The notes under the pieces: model-generated
The model's input: only the letters and a program-made list of their open reading frames with translations
Database searches by the model: none
Told to the model about the DNA's origin: nothing
Shown here: piece after piece, positions 22,751-34,712 of the stretch
How positions within the stretch are numbered: the first letter of the stretch is position 1
Layout: every line of letters begins with the position of its first letter
Source: Telopea speciosissima
Taxonomy: Eukaryota > Streptophyta > Magnoliopsida > Proteales > Proteaceae
DNA: 64,000 bases
Assembly (NCBI RefSeq): GCF_018873765.1
Contig: NC_057925.1
Location: forward strand, 47,027,010-47,091,009
Direction: 5' to 3'
Translations under genes and position numbers: made by a program

Positions 22751-22823
22751 TAAATAAGAACTACTACTTATCCACTCTTTCTTGTGCACGTAACGGAACA
22801 CTCAAGGAAGACATGACAACTTT

Positions 22824-23011
22824 GAGTTTTTCTCCTCTCAGGTTCCTTGCCCGGTCAGGTTCATAGGTTCCTCTCATAAGGAGGGTGAAAATGACGACCT
22901 CACCCCACCTGGGCAGTGTGTTCGGGCAGGGGGTGAGGTTGTCATTTCTGAACCCCTATGAGAGGAACCTACGAACCTGACCGGGCAGCGAACCTGAGAG
23001 GAGTTAGATTC
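22824..23011. mobile_element. MULE-type hairpin MITE, 188 bp
   Basis: Inverted ends GAGTTTTTCTCCTCTCAGGT and, reversed, GAATCTAACTCCTCTCAGGT. Pairing continues through GCCCGGTCAGGTTC, AGGTTCCTCTCATA and AATGACRACCTCACCCC. GACAACTTT lies on both sides (22815-22823 and 23012-23020), a perfect 9-bp duplication. Confidence 0.82.
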
Positions 23012-23099
23012 GACAACTTTCCATAGCAGGAGAACACAAATAACATCTTGGGGATAAAGGAACGCATCATTTATCACATCGTCATCAGACCGTAAATAA

Positions 23100-23645
23100 T
23101 TAATTAAGAACTAAGCACCAAGAGAACAAAGAGTGACGAGGGAGTAGACCTTTAAGCCATACCAAGGACGCCCCCAAAACTGAAGAGAACGTAGATCTCA
23201 ATCCCTCCCACGCTAATTTAACTGTGAATGAGCCAGACTGAGAGAGGGATATATAGATTCTTGAGTCTGCAAAATTTGAGATCATCAAAAGAAAATTTCC
23301 TTTCCACCCTGCTAATTTGGCTTTAAATCTATCCACCAGTAGAAGAACCAAATCTTTACAAATACAACCCTTGAAAATTTCTACTACAAGGTATCTGGTA
23401 GGGATCTTGCATTCTGTGAAACCCAAAATATCCTTTATTCTCCGCTTCCTACTAACTGAAATCCTACCAAAGAAAATTTTACTTTTCTCCCAACTAATCT
23501 TTTTTCCAAAGAAAAGTTGATACCCATTTAACAAATTCTTCAGCCGTCCAACACAACGATTATTCAAATTTATAAACACTAGAATGTCATCCAGATATAG
23601 AAGGTAGGAAGGCACCTTGACATTCCTTAGCCTTGGAACCGACAA
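23100..23645 (-). pseudogene. L1-type LINE reverse transcriptase fragment
   Basis: The 181-residue frame has LLYLDDILVF (the catalytic Y/F-x-D-D box), then SKIFFGRISVSRKRRIKDIL and IPTRYLVVEIFKG, then VDRFKAKLAGWKGNFLLM, as in plant L1 reverse transcriptases. The next part (SLSQSGSFTVKLAWEGLRST, then WLKGLLPRHSLFSWCLVLN) resembles the zf-RVT region that normally lies much further downstream. An internal deletion has therefore joined them. No poly(A) tail or target duplication was found. Confidence 0.75.
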
Positions 23646-23759
23646 GATTTAAACTTCTTCTTAGAGCGCATAAATCCCCTGGAGCATGTGCAGCGTCAGA
23701 CTCAAGGTGCTGCGCTTTGACCATCTTACCCCTGCTCAGGCAAGGCATTTGGAAAAGAT

Positions 23760-24006
23760 TTATTCACGTTCCACGTAAATCTCATCAATCTTGGGAGTAG
23801 ACTCATCAAGATCATTGCATACCCTCGCAAAACAACCTAGATGTGAAGCCTTGGTACGTAGGCCTTCCCATGGCCTTCGCCAAAGAAAGCAAGATCGATT
23901 TGTGCCAATATTTCATGGGAAGGTTTGGAAACCAAATCCAATCCAGCTGAAAAGAAGAGGCTTGATCTTGCACACGAAAGCCCTGCTTCCACCTTTGAAA
24001 GCACAA
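23760..24006 (-). pseudogene. L1-type LINE ORF1 fragment (DUF4283-like)
   Basis: Minus strand: FQLDWIWFPNLPMKYWHKSI then LLSLAKAMGRP. After a frameshift: ARVCNDLDESTPKIDEIYVE. The pattern W-(I/V)-x-F-P-x-L-P-x-x-Y-W ... L-A-x-A-(V/M)-G-(R/K)-P ... ARVC-x-(D/E)-(L/I)-D is that of gag-like ORF1 proteins of plant LINEs. It lies upstream of the RT fragment in the same orientation, so both are probably remnants of one element with a large internal loss. Confidence 0.65.
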
Positions 24007-24019
24007 TGGGGAACCCCTA

Positions 24020-24285
24020 ACCCAATATGGCAGGATTTGTTTTCTTTTCTATAGCGGGAGTAGAACATTTCGAGTATCCCAAGAAAAAATTTAAAAACTA
24101 ATCTCGAATCTTCCATAGGCCAAAATCACAACCAAGCAACAAGAAATATGGATAGAGAAGAAAATTGTATAAAACGAATCTATGATTTTTTTTCCTATTG
24201 ATTCTTGCCAACCAAACATATAACCTAAATGTACTAGATAAGAAAAGAACTTACAATACAAGTAGTTTTACAAGAAAAGTAAGTG
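24020..24285. repeat. Dispersed repeat, second copy of 3250-3475
   Basis: Aligns with 3250-3475 in the same orientation and ends in TTCTTGCCAACCAAACA as the other copy does. Noncoding. Confidence 0.55.
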
Positions 24286-24493
24286 TGAAACGAAGCCAAA
24301 CCCTTAGTAAATATGTGTTTTATACATACAGTAAAAAACACATTTTTATTAGGTAGTGTATTAATCACGTATAAATGCATATTAAACGTATAATACTTTT
24401 AAGTTTGTTTAGGTTAAATAAAAATAAATAAAATAAAAAACCCTCCATTGCGATTTACACGAATGAAAAATTCTCAACTCTTGGTCTTGGAAC

Positions 24494-24645
24494 TAGGCTT
24501 GTGAACGGATCGGATACGGCTCGGATATGGATTAGATGTGATTGGATCCAGATATTCCCTGGCCGAATACGAATTACCTCTAAACGGATTTGAATGGATT
24601 TAGATGCATATCGAATTCGAATTTTGAACCATTCGTTTACATCTC
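24494..24645. mobile_element. Possible hAT MITE relic
   Basis: Left TAGGCTTGTGAACGGATCGG, right reversed AGGCAGAGATGTAAACGAAT. Interior GGATACGG/CGGATTTGAATGG motifs resemble the better-preserved element at 34419-34712. No clear 8-bp duplication. Confidence 0.4.
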
Positions 24646-26300
24646 TGCCTTGTGTAACCCGGAACTTCTTCCCCTAGTGGATACATTTCACTCTCAATTC
24701 ATATTTCTTGGACTATGATTCTCTTTTCGTCATATTCTAGAACCCGTTGTATCTTCAAAAACCTTCAAGATAATGAATTTATTTAATTTTTTATTATTAA
24801 GTATTTGACTATTTTTTCGGACAGATTTTTATGAGAGTATTCAGTTTTTTTTTCTTCGAATTTCTCTAAACTAATACGAATGTCCCTAAACGTATACGGA
24901 TCAGATGGAATTCGGACTTTTGGTTATCCATTTACAGCCTTACTTGGAACCTAGCGGCTACCCCCCTTCATCTTCTCTTCTCCGTTCCCGTTTGGGCTCA
25001 ACAGGGCGGGCGAGTCTTCCTTCCTCCAAGACTCAATACCCTCCGCTCCTTCTTCTTCTCCATTTCCGATCCCGATTAATTGCAGTGGCGGGAACACAGT
25101 GTTCCAAGGTGATACCGACAGACAACGCTCGGTTCTTCTTCTTCTTCTTCTCCGTATCTGTTCGGCCAGAGATTTCAGCGTTGGGAACACTCCATCTGAA
25201 GCTATTGAACCCCTGCCCCCTTCTTCTTTTCCGTCTTAATTCGGCCAGCGAGACTCTCTCTCTTCTCCGTCTCCATCTGTAAGTATTTTCTCAGCCTTTA
25301 TGGTCTGATTTTTGTCTCTGTTTGCTTGTATTCATGGGTTTTTTTTTTCAATTAAATTTTACCACAGTGTTATTGAAGGGTTTTAATTTTACTTTAAAAA
25401 ATATCCTCTTCCACCTGTGAATTCTCCTGTGATGGATTCGAGTCAGCTCGAGGTTTTGTGTATATTGGTTTACAGAATTTCAGGATCCATGGTGTATATA
25501 TTGGTTTTTTTCTAGGTTTTAATCTTAAAGAGGAACTCAGGAACGGTTCAATATTTTTCTTCCCCCTTCCCCCTTCCCCCTTATTTGTTAAGTACGAATG
25601 AATCTAACAATGGATATTTGTTCCCTGAAAGATTAATATTTTGATACTTATTGTGCCATTTATATTTTTTCTTTAACAGATTACTTTCTACTCTTGTTTA
25701 TAATTTTATCTTTTTATTTCTTGAGAACTATGGAGTGAGAATGTAGCTTTTTAAGTAAGAATGAATCTAACAATGGATATTAGGACTTAGAAGCCGTTCT
25801 TGCAGTTCTTATTGGAACAATTGCATTTTCATTTGTAGACCTCAACTTGACTACAAAATGCTGTTGTCCTGTTTCTGAATACTCCAGCAGAACACTAACT
25901 GGTGATTGGCATGAATCCCTACTATTATTGCATATGTATTGGTGCATAATATTTTTAATAGGAGGAGGGCTTGGTAGGGCATGGTTGCATGTCTGTTATA
26001 TAGTGAATATATACTTGTATTTTTGCTTACAGAGTGGCCGTATTAAACACGTACCGTATGATTGACGTACACGTTTTATTATACCAGATTTTTAAAAGTA
26101 TTATTGCCGTCTGAGCCGTTTAATTGTCGTACTTATCCATACCTGTTTTATTGCTGTTCCTGAACTTACTAACTAAGGTCAAACCTACTTGTTTTCTAAT
26201 TAATTTTCTTATCTTGTAGATCTAAGAAATTTTCCTTTTTTTCTCTAGTAAATAGGTTGTTTCCTATTCGATAGGAGAGTTTTTGAAGAGATTTAGTTCC
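24646..26300. other. Intergenic with a pyrimidine-rich leader-like segment
   Basis: Positions 24950-25285 are CTTCTTCTTCT-rich with two loosely repeated blocks ending in TTCGGCCAG, followed by a good splice-donor match (CTGTAAGTATT at about 25278). This looks like a transcribed 5' leader, but no coding exon with recognisable protein follows before the F-box gene. It may be a lost gene's 5' end. No other features seen. Confidence 0.35.
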
Positions 26301-29300
26301 TCTGCAAGTACTACATGTGAAAGGCAACCAGCTGTCCCATTATTGTCATTTACAAGGTTGTATTTTCAGTTTTCTATTCCATTGCAAAGGAATTCCGTAA
26401 GCAAGGGATGGGATTAGGATAAGAGAGGAAGAGGGAGGGGGGGGGGGAACGAAATAAATAGGGCAAGTAGAGTAAAGTAACCGAAGGATTTATTTATTTT
26501 TGGTAGAAACGGAAGGATTTGGGGAATCGAGTAAGTAACGGAAGGATTTGGAGAATCAGAATTGGAGTTTCACCGCCTCATGGTCTCTCGCATAAAGGGT
26601 AGGGATCCACCGTCTTTCGTTTCTGTCTGAAAACAAAACCCAACCCTATTCCCTAGCCATGGCAGAGGACAAGAAGAAGAAGATAAACGAAGAAGAGGAG
26701 GCAATGTTAATGCCAAACAAGAACCTCCCTGAGGACCTCATAGCAGACATACTTTCAAGGCTTCCGGTCAAGTCACTTCTAAGATTCAGATGTGTATCCA
26801 AACCCTGGTGTGCTCTTATTACCGATCCTGCTTTCGTCAAAATGCACCTCAACCGATCCCTTGCAACCAATAGCAACCTCAACCTCATTCTCATAAATTC
26901 CTCCTTCAATCTCTACTCTGTTGACTTAGATGCTTGGGAACAACAGGCAGCGGTAAAACTCCATCTTCCGCTTAAGTCTCCAAACTACAAAGCCAAAATA
27001 GTGGGTTCATGCAACGGTTTACTCTGTATATCCTACTCTGACGATGACATATTCCTCTGGAATCCTTCTACCAGAAGGCATCAGAAGCTGCCCATTACAC
27101 CTATAGAGTTTCCCTTTGACAATCGCCTTCGTTATATTGTTTACGGATTCGGTTACGACTCCACCTCCGATGATTATAAGCTGGTAAGGGTTGTGCGGTT
27201 CTTTGGTGATCATCACTACCCTGGTCTGACTAGCCATTCGGAGGTGAAGATCTACTCACTTAGAACCAATTCATGGAGAAGGATTGGGGACTTGCCAATC
27301 CATCTCAGATACATTTACAATGCTGGGAATTTTGCAAATTCTGCTCTTCACTGGGTTGGCATCAATTCCAAGTTTATTGTTTCCTTTGACCTTAAAGATG
27401 AGGAGTTTCGAGAGGTGCCACTGCCTGATTCTGCGGAAAATGAGTTTCCTTGGGATGTTGAGTTTCTTAAAGGACAACTCTGCTTGCTGCATACCTTCAG
27501 ATTCCAACGTGTTGAGTTTTGGATGATGAAGGATTCTTGGGTGAAGGTGTTCTCCATCGAACATCCATGGCTGATATGGGGTTCTGGGAAACTCTTACCT
27601 ATATGTTATTTAAAGAATGGTGAATTTTTACTCTCGAAGAATACAAAAGGACCGCTGATCTTGTATGATCCCCGCAGAGGAAGGGTTAGGTATCTTCAGA
27701 TTCATGGTGTTCCAGATACAGCAGGTAGGACTTTCATAAAGACCTGCTTTGGGAGTCTTGTTCCACTCAATGCCAAAGATGGAATTGAAGAACCAAAAAC
27801 AAAGAAAAGCCGCAGTAAGCATTAGAAGAAAAAGAACAGGGACCAGATTTATACTTCAAAAGATTCAAGCTACTATTCCTATTCTTACAATTGTTTTCTC
27901 CTTGTTTGTGTATTTACACCCTTGCCTGGAAAAATTATAGTTTCACCTCAAAAGCTCCCATGGATGAGTTGTCCATTCTTTTAACTTTGAAGTTGTGATA
28001 CAATTAATCAAGTTTTAAGACACTTGCCTTCAAACTGAATGAAAAGTAGGGTGAACACATGAATTGGCCCTTGCATGTTTGTTGCAAATTGGTAGTCTCT
28101 TCCAAAAGTTCATTGCCTTTGTTAGCACTTATGCATTTGGGTGATGTGAAAGGGGTATTCAATTTACCTGTCAATAGTAATTACTTGAAATCGTTCCATG
28201 CGAATCAAATTTAAGTTACTTGGATAAGAGTGAGGCATGAGCCATGCTTTCTTCATACATTCTTTTCCATTTAATTTGGCCCGTGCAAGGGCAAATGGAA
28301 ATGATGCTTCTTTTTTCCTTTGTTAGATGACACATTAGAGTGGAGATGCTGCAATTATAAGAATTGCTTGGTGAAAACTGTAAACTTTGTATATTATTGT
28401 ATGTTGGAATGGCGTTATGTTCTGGGGAGAGTTTGGTAGGCATACCACTTATGGAGTAACCGAAAGATTTCACCTCAACTAGAGTTGACTGGAGAAAGAG
28501 AATTTGTGAAGCCAAACCTAAAGTAGTTTGGAGCAGGCTTAATTATTTGAGATGTGTGTTTTGTCCAAAATTCCTTTGTAATGGAAGTTTATTGTCATTA
28601 TTTTTGGGATTGTTTGTTTCAACAAACTCTGTTCTTAAACTGAAATGATATTAAAACTCCTATGTGCTTCTTGGTGTTTCACGCAGAAGTAGTTGTTGGT
28701 ACTTATTAGACATCTATATGAGAATGTGCAAGTGAAGTTGCATGGAATTGCTCTTAAGATATTCCAGGCTGAGCAATTCAGGTAAAGCTCTGTCTGTATG
28801 GTTATTTTGTGAAGCTTCATCGCTGTAATGTAGGGTTTCCTATTAGGACTATGAGGATAAGTGGTTAAAGTGACCAAGTGAGAAAGCTTCTGATGAAGGA
28901 ATGTGTTCTTGTGTCTGGTCCTGCACATTGATGCTTTTGGAGTGGCCTTTGCATTGTGGTTGTTGAATCTTTGTTCTTTGGGATGGGGTACTTTTGTGCA
29001 ATTGAGATATCTCGTCGTGGATCCGACTATTTGATCAATAATTAGTAGATTTGGATGGAAACCAATGGGCAAAAGCAGTGGGGTGGTGCTTAGATATGCC
29101 ACGAGGGAAATGAGGTGGGGTTGAAATTTTATGAACAGGTAGATCCCATGTTCCCTTGTTCACATGTTAAGTTTATGGTCAATCAGAGTTGATCACATGG
29201 CAAAACAAGGTTCTTAAAAATCAGGATTATTAAGACAGTGCACAAAAGTACAAGGTGGTGTATGAACATTCACAATTTTTAGTTTGAAGTTAAAATTTGA

Positions 29301-29735
29301 ATGTGGTCCTCATAAAATTAAAAAAAAAAAAGTTGAAATATGGTCAGTTTAGACCATTATTTAGATATCCAACTATCTGAAATTCAGAATTGTCATATGA
29401 GTCTTCTATATGAAGAACATATGCATGCACGCACTAACTTTGTCCATGAATTGTTTACCTCAAAAAAAATATATTTTAACAAAGTTGACCACAGAAAATT
29501 TCATAAAAGGATTACAGCACTTCTTTCATTAATGGGTAAAGTTTATCTGGTTGGCCAAATATCTGCCACGTGATATGCTGAATTGGACCCAAATTTGGTG
29601 GAAACCAAACATAGTCCCTAAGTTGCATTGCCACTTGCCAAATTTCAGTAAATTATAATTGTCAAGTGGTAAAATAAGGCTTTCAAAATCCAAGGCTATG
29701 AGAGGTCGATTGTAGGGTGCATACCAATTCATAAA
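26240..29735 (+). repeat. Segmental duplication, copy B (partner 6110-12620)
   Basis: This copy keeps the uninterrupted F-box gene and the single TTGTCATTTACAAG at 26343-26356, and so represents the state before the insertions in copy A. It carries about 190 bp near 29470-29670 that copy A lacks. Confidence 0.8.
26659..27825 (+). CDS. F-box protein with F-box-associated (FBA) domain
   Basis: An intact 388-residue single-exon frame and the best reference copy for the local family. It starts MAEDKKKKINEEEEAMLMPN. The F-box is at residues 23-66 (LPEDLIADILSRLPVKSLLR, then FRCVSKPWCALITDPAF). The FBA domain has VGSCNGLLCISYSDDDIFLW, NPSTRRHQKLP, YGFGYDSTSDDYKLVRVVRF, SEVKIYSLRTNSWRRIGDLP, ANSALHWVG and FDLKDEEFREVPLP. 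It ends in a basic tail (KTKKSRSKH). By family knowledge it would be the substrate-recognition subunit of an SCF E3 ligase acting with SKP1-like and cullin partners; the target is unknown. The ATG at 26659 follows the family leader CCCTATTCCCTAGCC and no stop intervenes. It is probably functional, though expression cannot be judged. Confidence 0.9.
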   Translation: MAEDKKKKINEEEEAMLMPNKNLPEDLIADILSRLPVKSLLRFRCVSKPWCALITDPAFVKMHLNRSLATNSNLNLILINSSFNLYSVDLDAWEQQAAVKLHLPLKSPNYKAKIVGSCNGLLCISYSDDDIFLWNPSTRRHQKLPITPIEFPFDNRLRYIVYGFGYDSTSDDYKLVRVVRFFGDHHYPGLTSHSEVKIYSLRTNSWRRIGDLPIHLRYIYNAGNFANSALHWVGINSKFIVSFDLKDEEFREVPLPDSAENEFPWDVEFLKGQLCLLHTFRFQRVEFWMMKDSWVKVFSIEHPWLIWGSGKLLPICYLKNGEFLLSKNTKGPLILYDPRRGRVRYLQIHGVPDTAGRTFIKTCFGSLVPLNAKDGIEEPKTKKSRSKH

Positions 29736-29740
29736 TGAGC
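27826..29740. other. 3' flank of F-box gene, no gene
   Basis: Aligns with 10907-12620. ORFs here are not conserved in frame between the copies. Confidence 0.6.
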
Positions 29741-31590
29741 TCTGAACTTTCTTTCTCTTATTTGCAGAATTGATCTTGGATGTGAATATCTTTTGCACCC
29801 ATTGCTTAGTAGAGATCTTTAGAGTATTGGTACGTTTGAGTTACCATCAGGTGAGTACCGATGTGATGATCTAGCATGCCTAGCAATTAACAGAGAAAAG
29901 TACAAATACATAAATTGATGTTTGCCGTTATATTATTCAGTAGGGTGATATTTCCGCTAGTTCTTGTTCCTTCCAGAGTTGATGTTGGACATGTAGAGCT
30001 ATTATGAGGATGAGGAAGATGGACAAGAAAAATATAAAAGTGTGGTCTTGAAGACAAAGAAGTGCTTCCTGGAAGCAGCTGTTGTGTTTATACTCTCTAT
30101 TGTTTATGTGATTGGTTGTATACTTCAAGTTTAATTTTTTTCCTTAGAATCTCAATCTATAAACAATGAAAGGAGTATGTGGTGTTTTCTTATCTCTTCT
30201 TAATATGTTAAGGTATGAATATCACTGTCTTTCTTTTTTAACTTTTATGGAAAAGTATCTCATTTGTGGAACCTTGTTCTCTAGGGCTGACATTGAAAGT
30301 GGAAGGTTAGCAATGAACTAATTGAGAAATGCAAAACAAATGACAAGGTAATCAAGGCATGGGTTTACAAAGTATATGTTATGTTTTTGCAGTGCATAAA
30401 TTTTTATTGTATAATGTTGCACCTATGCTATTGCACATTTCGTTACTTAGCTTAATTCCATTTTAATATCCACATAGTCAGTTCATCGAGTTTTTCCTAA
30501 GGCTGTGTTTGGAAGCCAAGAAAAGAAGATTCTGTAAATTTCTTGGCTTTCATGTTTTCTGGTTGTTTGGTTGATAAATTTAGGAAAGAAAATTTTATAA
30601 AAAAATAAAAAATCATAAAAATTAGAAAACTTTTCATTGGACCCTAAAACTAATCTCGTCCTCCACACGAGGAATGGTGAGAAAAATTTTGGTCAAGTAC
30701 ACGAGTAGTCCTCCACTCCCCAAAGCGAGCTTGTTCTCGATCTCCCTCGTCTTTCCCAAAGTAAGCATCTGTCCATCAATCTCAGTCTCTCTCTATGTCT
30801 CTCTAATCTATCTCTCGTCAGAAGGTCAGACAACGGTTGCCATGGCTTCTAGGGCTTTTTTCTTCCTTTCCTTTCCTTTCCTTTCCCCCGTGTGCAGCTG
30901 TGGGTAAGGTTGAAAATGTGGTAAAGGAAAAAAGAAGGAGAAGAAGCAGAAACCTCCCAATTTTGTGGTTGTTGACATGCCACACAGCTAGGAATCGTCG
31001 ATTTCTTTCTCTTTTTTTTCTTCTTTTTCTTTGGCTACTACGGCCTGCGTGACCCTTTCAGAAGATCTCTTCCCGAATTCCCCTTCCTTGCCCTTTTCGC
31101 GGTTGGAATGGGGTGTGGATTAACTGCTTACTGATGATTCTCTTGCTGCTGTGATGTTTCAAAATTGGAGAATAGGGAACTTCATAACAAAATTGTTGGT
31201 CCCCGAGTTTCTCAAACAGGGTTAAGAAAATCTATTCTATAATCTATAATCTGTAGCTTTTTTCTTATTTATATATTTTGATTTATGTTGCTGCTGCAAT
31301 GTTTCAAAATTTGGCTGTTAAGTCTTTAGCATCTGCTATTTAGGCTTTTCCAAACCAACTGAAGGTAAAGTTTGGTTCTTAATTGTTGTTTAACCTAATG
31401 TGTAACAGACGGAATTACTGGTATGATTATAATAAAAGTCCTGCAGAGATTATTGTACTTGTCTTACCCTCTTCTCTTTCTAGGCTCCTATTTAATTAAT
31501 AGTTTCCCATTAGCATTTCCGTCTTTTTCTTTTTTTTTCTTTCTTTCCTGTTGATAAAAGTCCTGCAAAGATTTCAGAATAGAGAGAGCC
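29741..31590. other. Intergenic; pyrimidine-rich leader-like segment at 30690-31080
   Basis: AGGCTGTGTTTGGAAGCC at about 30500 resembles MITE ends seen near 36375 and 50690. At 30720-30900 the sequence is CTCTCT-rich with CCATGGCTTCTAGGGC and a CTTTC repeat, like a plant 5' leader, but no convincing protein follows. Confidence 0.35.
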
Positions 31591-31639
31591 AGTGGGACAG
31601 AGAAGAGGGCCCCGCTCTTATGCTTTGTCCTGTCCTTTC

Positions 31640-31816
31640 AACCTTTATTTTTGCAAAGAGGCTGTTTTTATATTGGGCCTTGTGATTTCAGTTGTAGAGG
31701 AAGACTATTATGGAATAAAAGCATTTGGGACAGCTAAAGATCTCATCAGAGGAAGCAAGATTCAAGGATTCGGTATGACAGTGCTTCTTGAGCTATTAAC
31801 CCTGCTGGATTTGTAG
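31640..31816 (+). pseudogene. Fragment of a plant multi-pass membrane protein family
   Basis: The frame reads LFLYWALxxF-like hydrophobic sequence, then SVVEEDYYGIKAFGTAKDLI, then RGSKIQGFGMTVLL and a stop. The pattern S-V-x-E-E-x-x-Y-G-(I/F)-x-A-(F/M)-x-K-(A/S)-x-x-L-(I/V)-(K/R)-G recalls a family of uncharacterised plant integral membrane proteins. Only about 45 residues match, with no further exons visible, so this is probably a gene relic or one lost exon. Family assignment is from memory of the motif and uncertain. Confidence 0.4.
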
Positions 31817-31923
31817 TTTGGTTCTATTTCTCAACATGATAAATGATAATGCCTATATCATTGATGTTCCTCACCTTAGCACTTGAAGTCCAGACTGCTC
31901 TCATTTTAAATGAAATTGCTGAA

Positions 31924-32122
31924 CTTTTCATATTAAAATTGAATTCGTACATTTGTATCCTCTCTTGCTGTACTTTTCATATTGGAAATCAATAAATACA
32001 CTTGTATCTTCTCTTGCTAAAATTTTCATATTGAAAATCAATTAGTACACTTGTATCTTCTCTGGTTGAAATTTTTCTATTGAAAATTGACTTGTGCACC
32101 AGTGTTTTCCCTTGTTAAATTT
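31924..32122 (+). repeat. 49-bp minisatellite, four units
   Basis: Units start at 31924, 31973, 32023 and 32072, each near TTTTCATATTGAAAATCAAT then ACACTTGTATCTTCTCTTGC. Units differ from each other by several bases. Confidence 0.75.
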
Positions 32123-33570
32123 TCTCAAGATTGGGATAAAAATTAATGGTTTTGTACTTTCTTACTAAACTTTTTGGCATTGAAATGGAATTGATGTAGC
32201 TTCTATTGCTGAACCTCTATTTGGGGTCTATGCCAATTGAGTTTTTCATGTCAAAATATATAATTTTCAGGGCCAAGGGAAATTGGGAATAGGTACTTAA
32301 CCTCATTGTAATGTCATTTTGATCTTATTCTAACCCTATCTAAAAAAGCTTGAAAATCTAGAAGTGAAGGTCTATGATGAGGACTTAAATGAACCTACAT
32401 TTTTTATCCAAAAAAAAAAGACCTACATTATAGGGCACCTTCCTTTCCTCTGCTCAGGAATTGTTATCCTCTCCAACTCTTAAGACAACAGAATTCCAAT
32501 ATTGGTTCTCAATCCCACCGATTGCGATTTAGGTATTTCTCTTTGTACACCTCAGATTTTTATACATGCCTTGGATTCCACCCCCCCTGGGGCACTTATT
32601 TGACAGATCACAAGATTAATGTTCAGTCTAGTATCTTGTCTCCATTATTTTCACATTTCCTAGGTATTGTGGGATTGTCATGAGGAAGGGTTAAAGTTTA
32701 GTATAGTGGCTTGTCTCTACTGATCTCTTTTCCATCTGAGATGAAGGCTTCAAAGCTATTTCTCTTAACTTGTTTATTACTATAACTTTATTCCTCTGTT
32801 ACTCGCCTGTATTTGGCTTCCCAAACACCACTGCAGCCTTCAAATCCCTCTCTTGAAGAATTTTTAAAGAACCCATTAGAGAAAACTATCCCTTTCCAAC
32901 TTCCAATTTATACAAGGGCATATGGATTCAGATCCCAATTACAGCCCCTTCTATGATGAAGCAATGCTTGGAATTGAAAACCAAGGGAGAGTACATAGAG
33001 AAAATCAACTGATGGAGATGGTTCCCTGATAATCCATGTTCTTTCATTCGGGACATAATGAGGTTGATGTCTGGTTTGAGTTACATGGTACCAGAAGGAA
33101 TCTCAGAGGTATCTTTCCTAATAAAGATGCTAATGTTTTCTCTGTATCTGTGAAATGATGAAAATAAATGAGTTTTCCTCCATATATTCACATTTCCCAA
33201 TGACGAAAGATTTAGTAATCTGAACATTGCATGAAATTCTGAATGATAGGTGCTCCCTTTCCATTCTCTTTTGCAAAGGTTGAGGGACCTTTTCATGCTA
33301 GGTTGATAGCAGGTGTTCTGAGGGAAGTTGCGGATGCCATCCCTTGGTTCCCAGTGAGGAAAGATTTAGTAATCAGCCCACAACAGCATGTTATTAAAAC
33401 CTAAACTAGTGAACTATCATGCATAAGCTTTGGCCCATATAGCACTTATAATTCACTAGAATTGAGGTCCAACTAATTAATGTGCTGAAACCTACATATG
33501 GAAGCCCATGATTTAGACCCACCCATAGGATCTATGGTAGACCCCAAATATCATCTATCTTCTTCAATCT
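32123..33570. other. Intergenic
   Basis: No gene identified. A 35-codon frame at 32922 (MDSDPNYSPFYDEAMLGIEN, then QGRVHRENQLMEMVP) looks protein-like but has no recognised family. GAAAGATTTAGTAATC occurs twice (about 33204 and 33358). Confidence 0.4.
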
Positions 33571-33572
33571 AT

Positions 33573-33830
33573 GGATTGCGGTAGGTATTGGTATCGGTAT
33601 CGGATTGCCGGATCAGTCCAATTGTATCAATATCGGTCGAGGCTGATATCAATACCCAGTCGATCTTGAATCGGATATTGGTATTGGATCAAAGGTAAAA
33701 TCGTAAAAAAAATAAAAAAATCTTGATTTTTAATAAAAGGTAAGGATAAAATTAACTGATTCAAACCGATACTAGCTGATACGACAGTATTGACAGAGAC
33801 CGATACTAAGATCTCAATCCTTGAGCTGCC
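33573..33830. repeat. ATCGGTATC-rich palindromic dispersed repeat
   Basis: Runs of GGTATTGGTATCGGTATCGG at the left and ACCGATACTA-type motifs at the right make a loose foldback. Same composition as 6214-6635 and 58666-59070. Confidence 0.5.
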
Positions 33831-34418
33831 GGGTTAGAATGCTAGCACCTGTGTCTTCAAACGAGTAGCAGCTTTGTTTGATGACCTTTCAACATAACGA
33901 TGTAAGCTCTTTATTTGAAGAATCAGAATCGAATTACCAATTTCAGCAGAATCGGATCAGAATCTACCAAATCATACTTGATTTCTAGGATGCAGGTTGA
34001 GTCTGCTTGAATCTGAATCCATGGAAGTCGATTCCGTTGTTGATTCCACTTATATGGGTTTGGTATAAAGTATAAACTGGGCCAACACCAAAAAACGGAA
34101 ATTAGCCTAACACCCAAGAGCCGGCAAGAGACCGAGAGAGAGAGAGAGAGAGAGAGAGAGTGATTTAGTAACTGATATCTGTATCGGTATTGGTCTCAGC
34201 CGATACCGATCCGTATCGGACAGATTCACTGATTTTTTTTTAAATGATTGTGTTTTTACATTTTTACCCATGTCTGTTCCGATCCACCGATATGGAATCA
34301 GTTAGGAATCGATATCGGTCTCCACCAATATCCATACGAATCGGCCAGTATGATGACAAAAGGTTCTTGAGCCGTCGTATCCCGCTCGGTATTGACTAAT
34401 ACAGATCCGCGATATTAG

Positions 34419-34712
34419 TAGGGATGTAAACGAATCGGATTCAGCTCGGATAGTGCTATATCCGCATCTGCATCCACATCCACATCCGATTAGCTTTCTG
34501 ATGGATTCGGATAGTGCTAAACGGATACGGATACGGATACAGACACGGATACGGATCGGATATTTTATCCGTTTACGTGTAAATATAGCTTTTTGGATAG
34601 CTATAGCCTATCCGTATCCGCATCCATTTAGCTTTCGGACGGATTCGGATAGCGCTAAATGGATACGAACACGAATACGGAAATGGATTTCGGCTATTCA
34701 TTTACACCCCTA
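34419..34712. mobile_element. hAT MITE, 294 bp, perfect 8-bp target duplication
   Basis: Ends TAGGGATGTAAACGAATCGG and, reversed, TAGGGGTGTAAATGAATAGC. GATATTAG lies immediately outside each end (34411-34418 and 34713-34720). Interior repeats of CGGATACGGATAC and ATCCGTATCCGCATCC fold back on each other. Noncoding; among the youngest-looking insertions here. Confidence 0.88.

Noticed and set aside
24905..25282. ORF of 125 residues as a gene
   Set aside because: Leu/Ser-rich translation of a CT-rich leader-like tract, with no domain and no frame support. Kept only as a possible 5' leader.
31924..32122. CRISPR-like array
   Set aside because: Units are contiguous degenerate tandem repeats without distinct spacers, in plant nuclear DNA.
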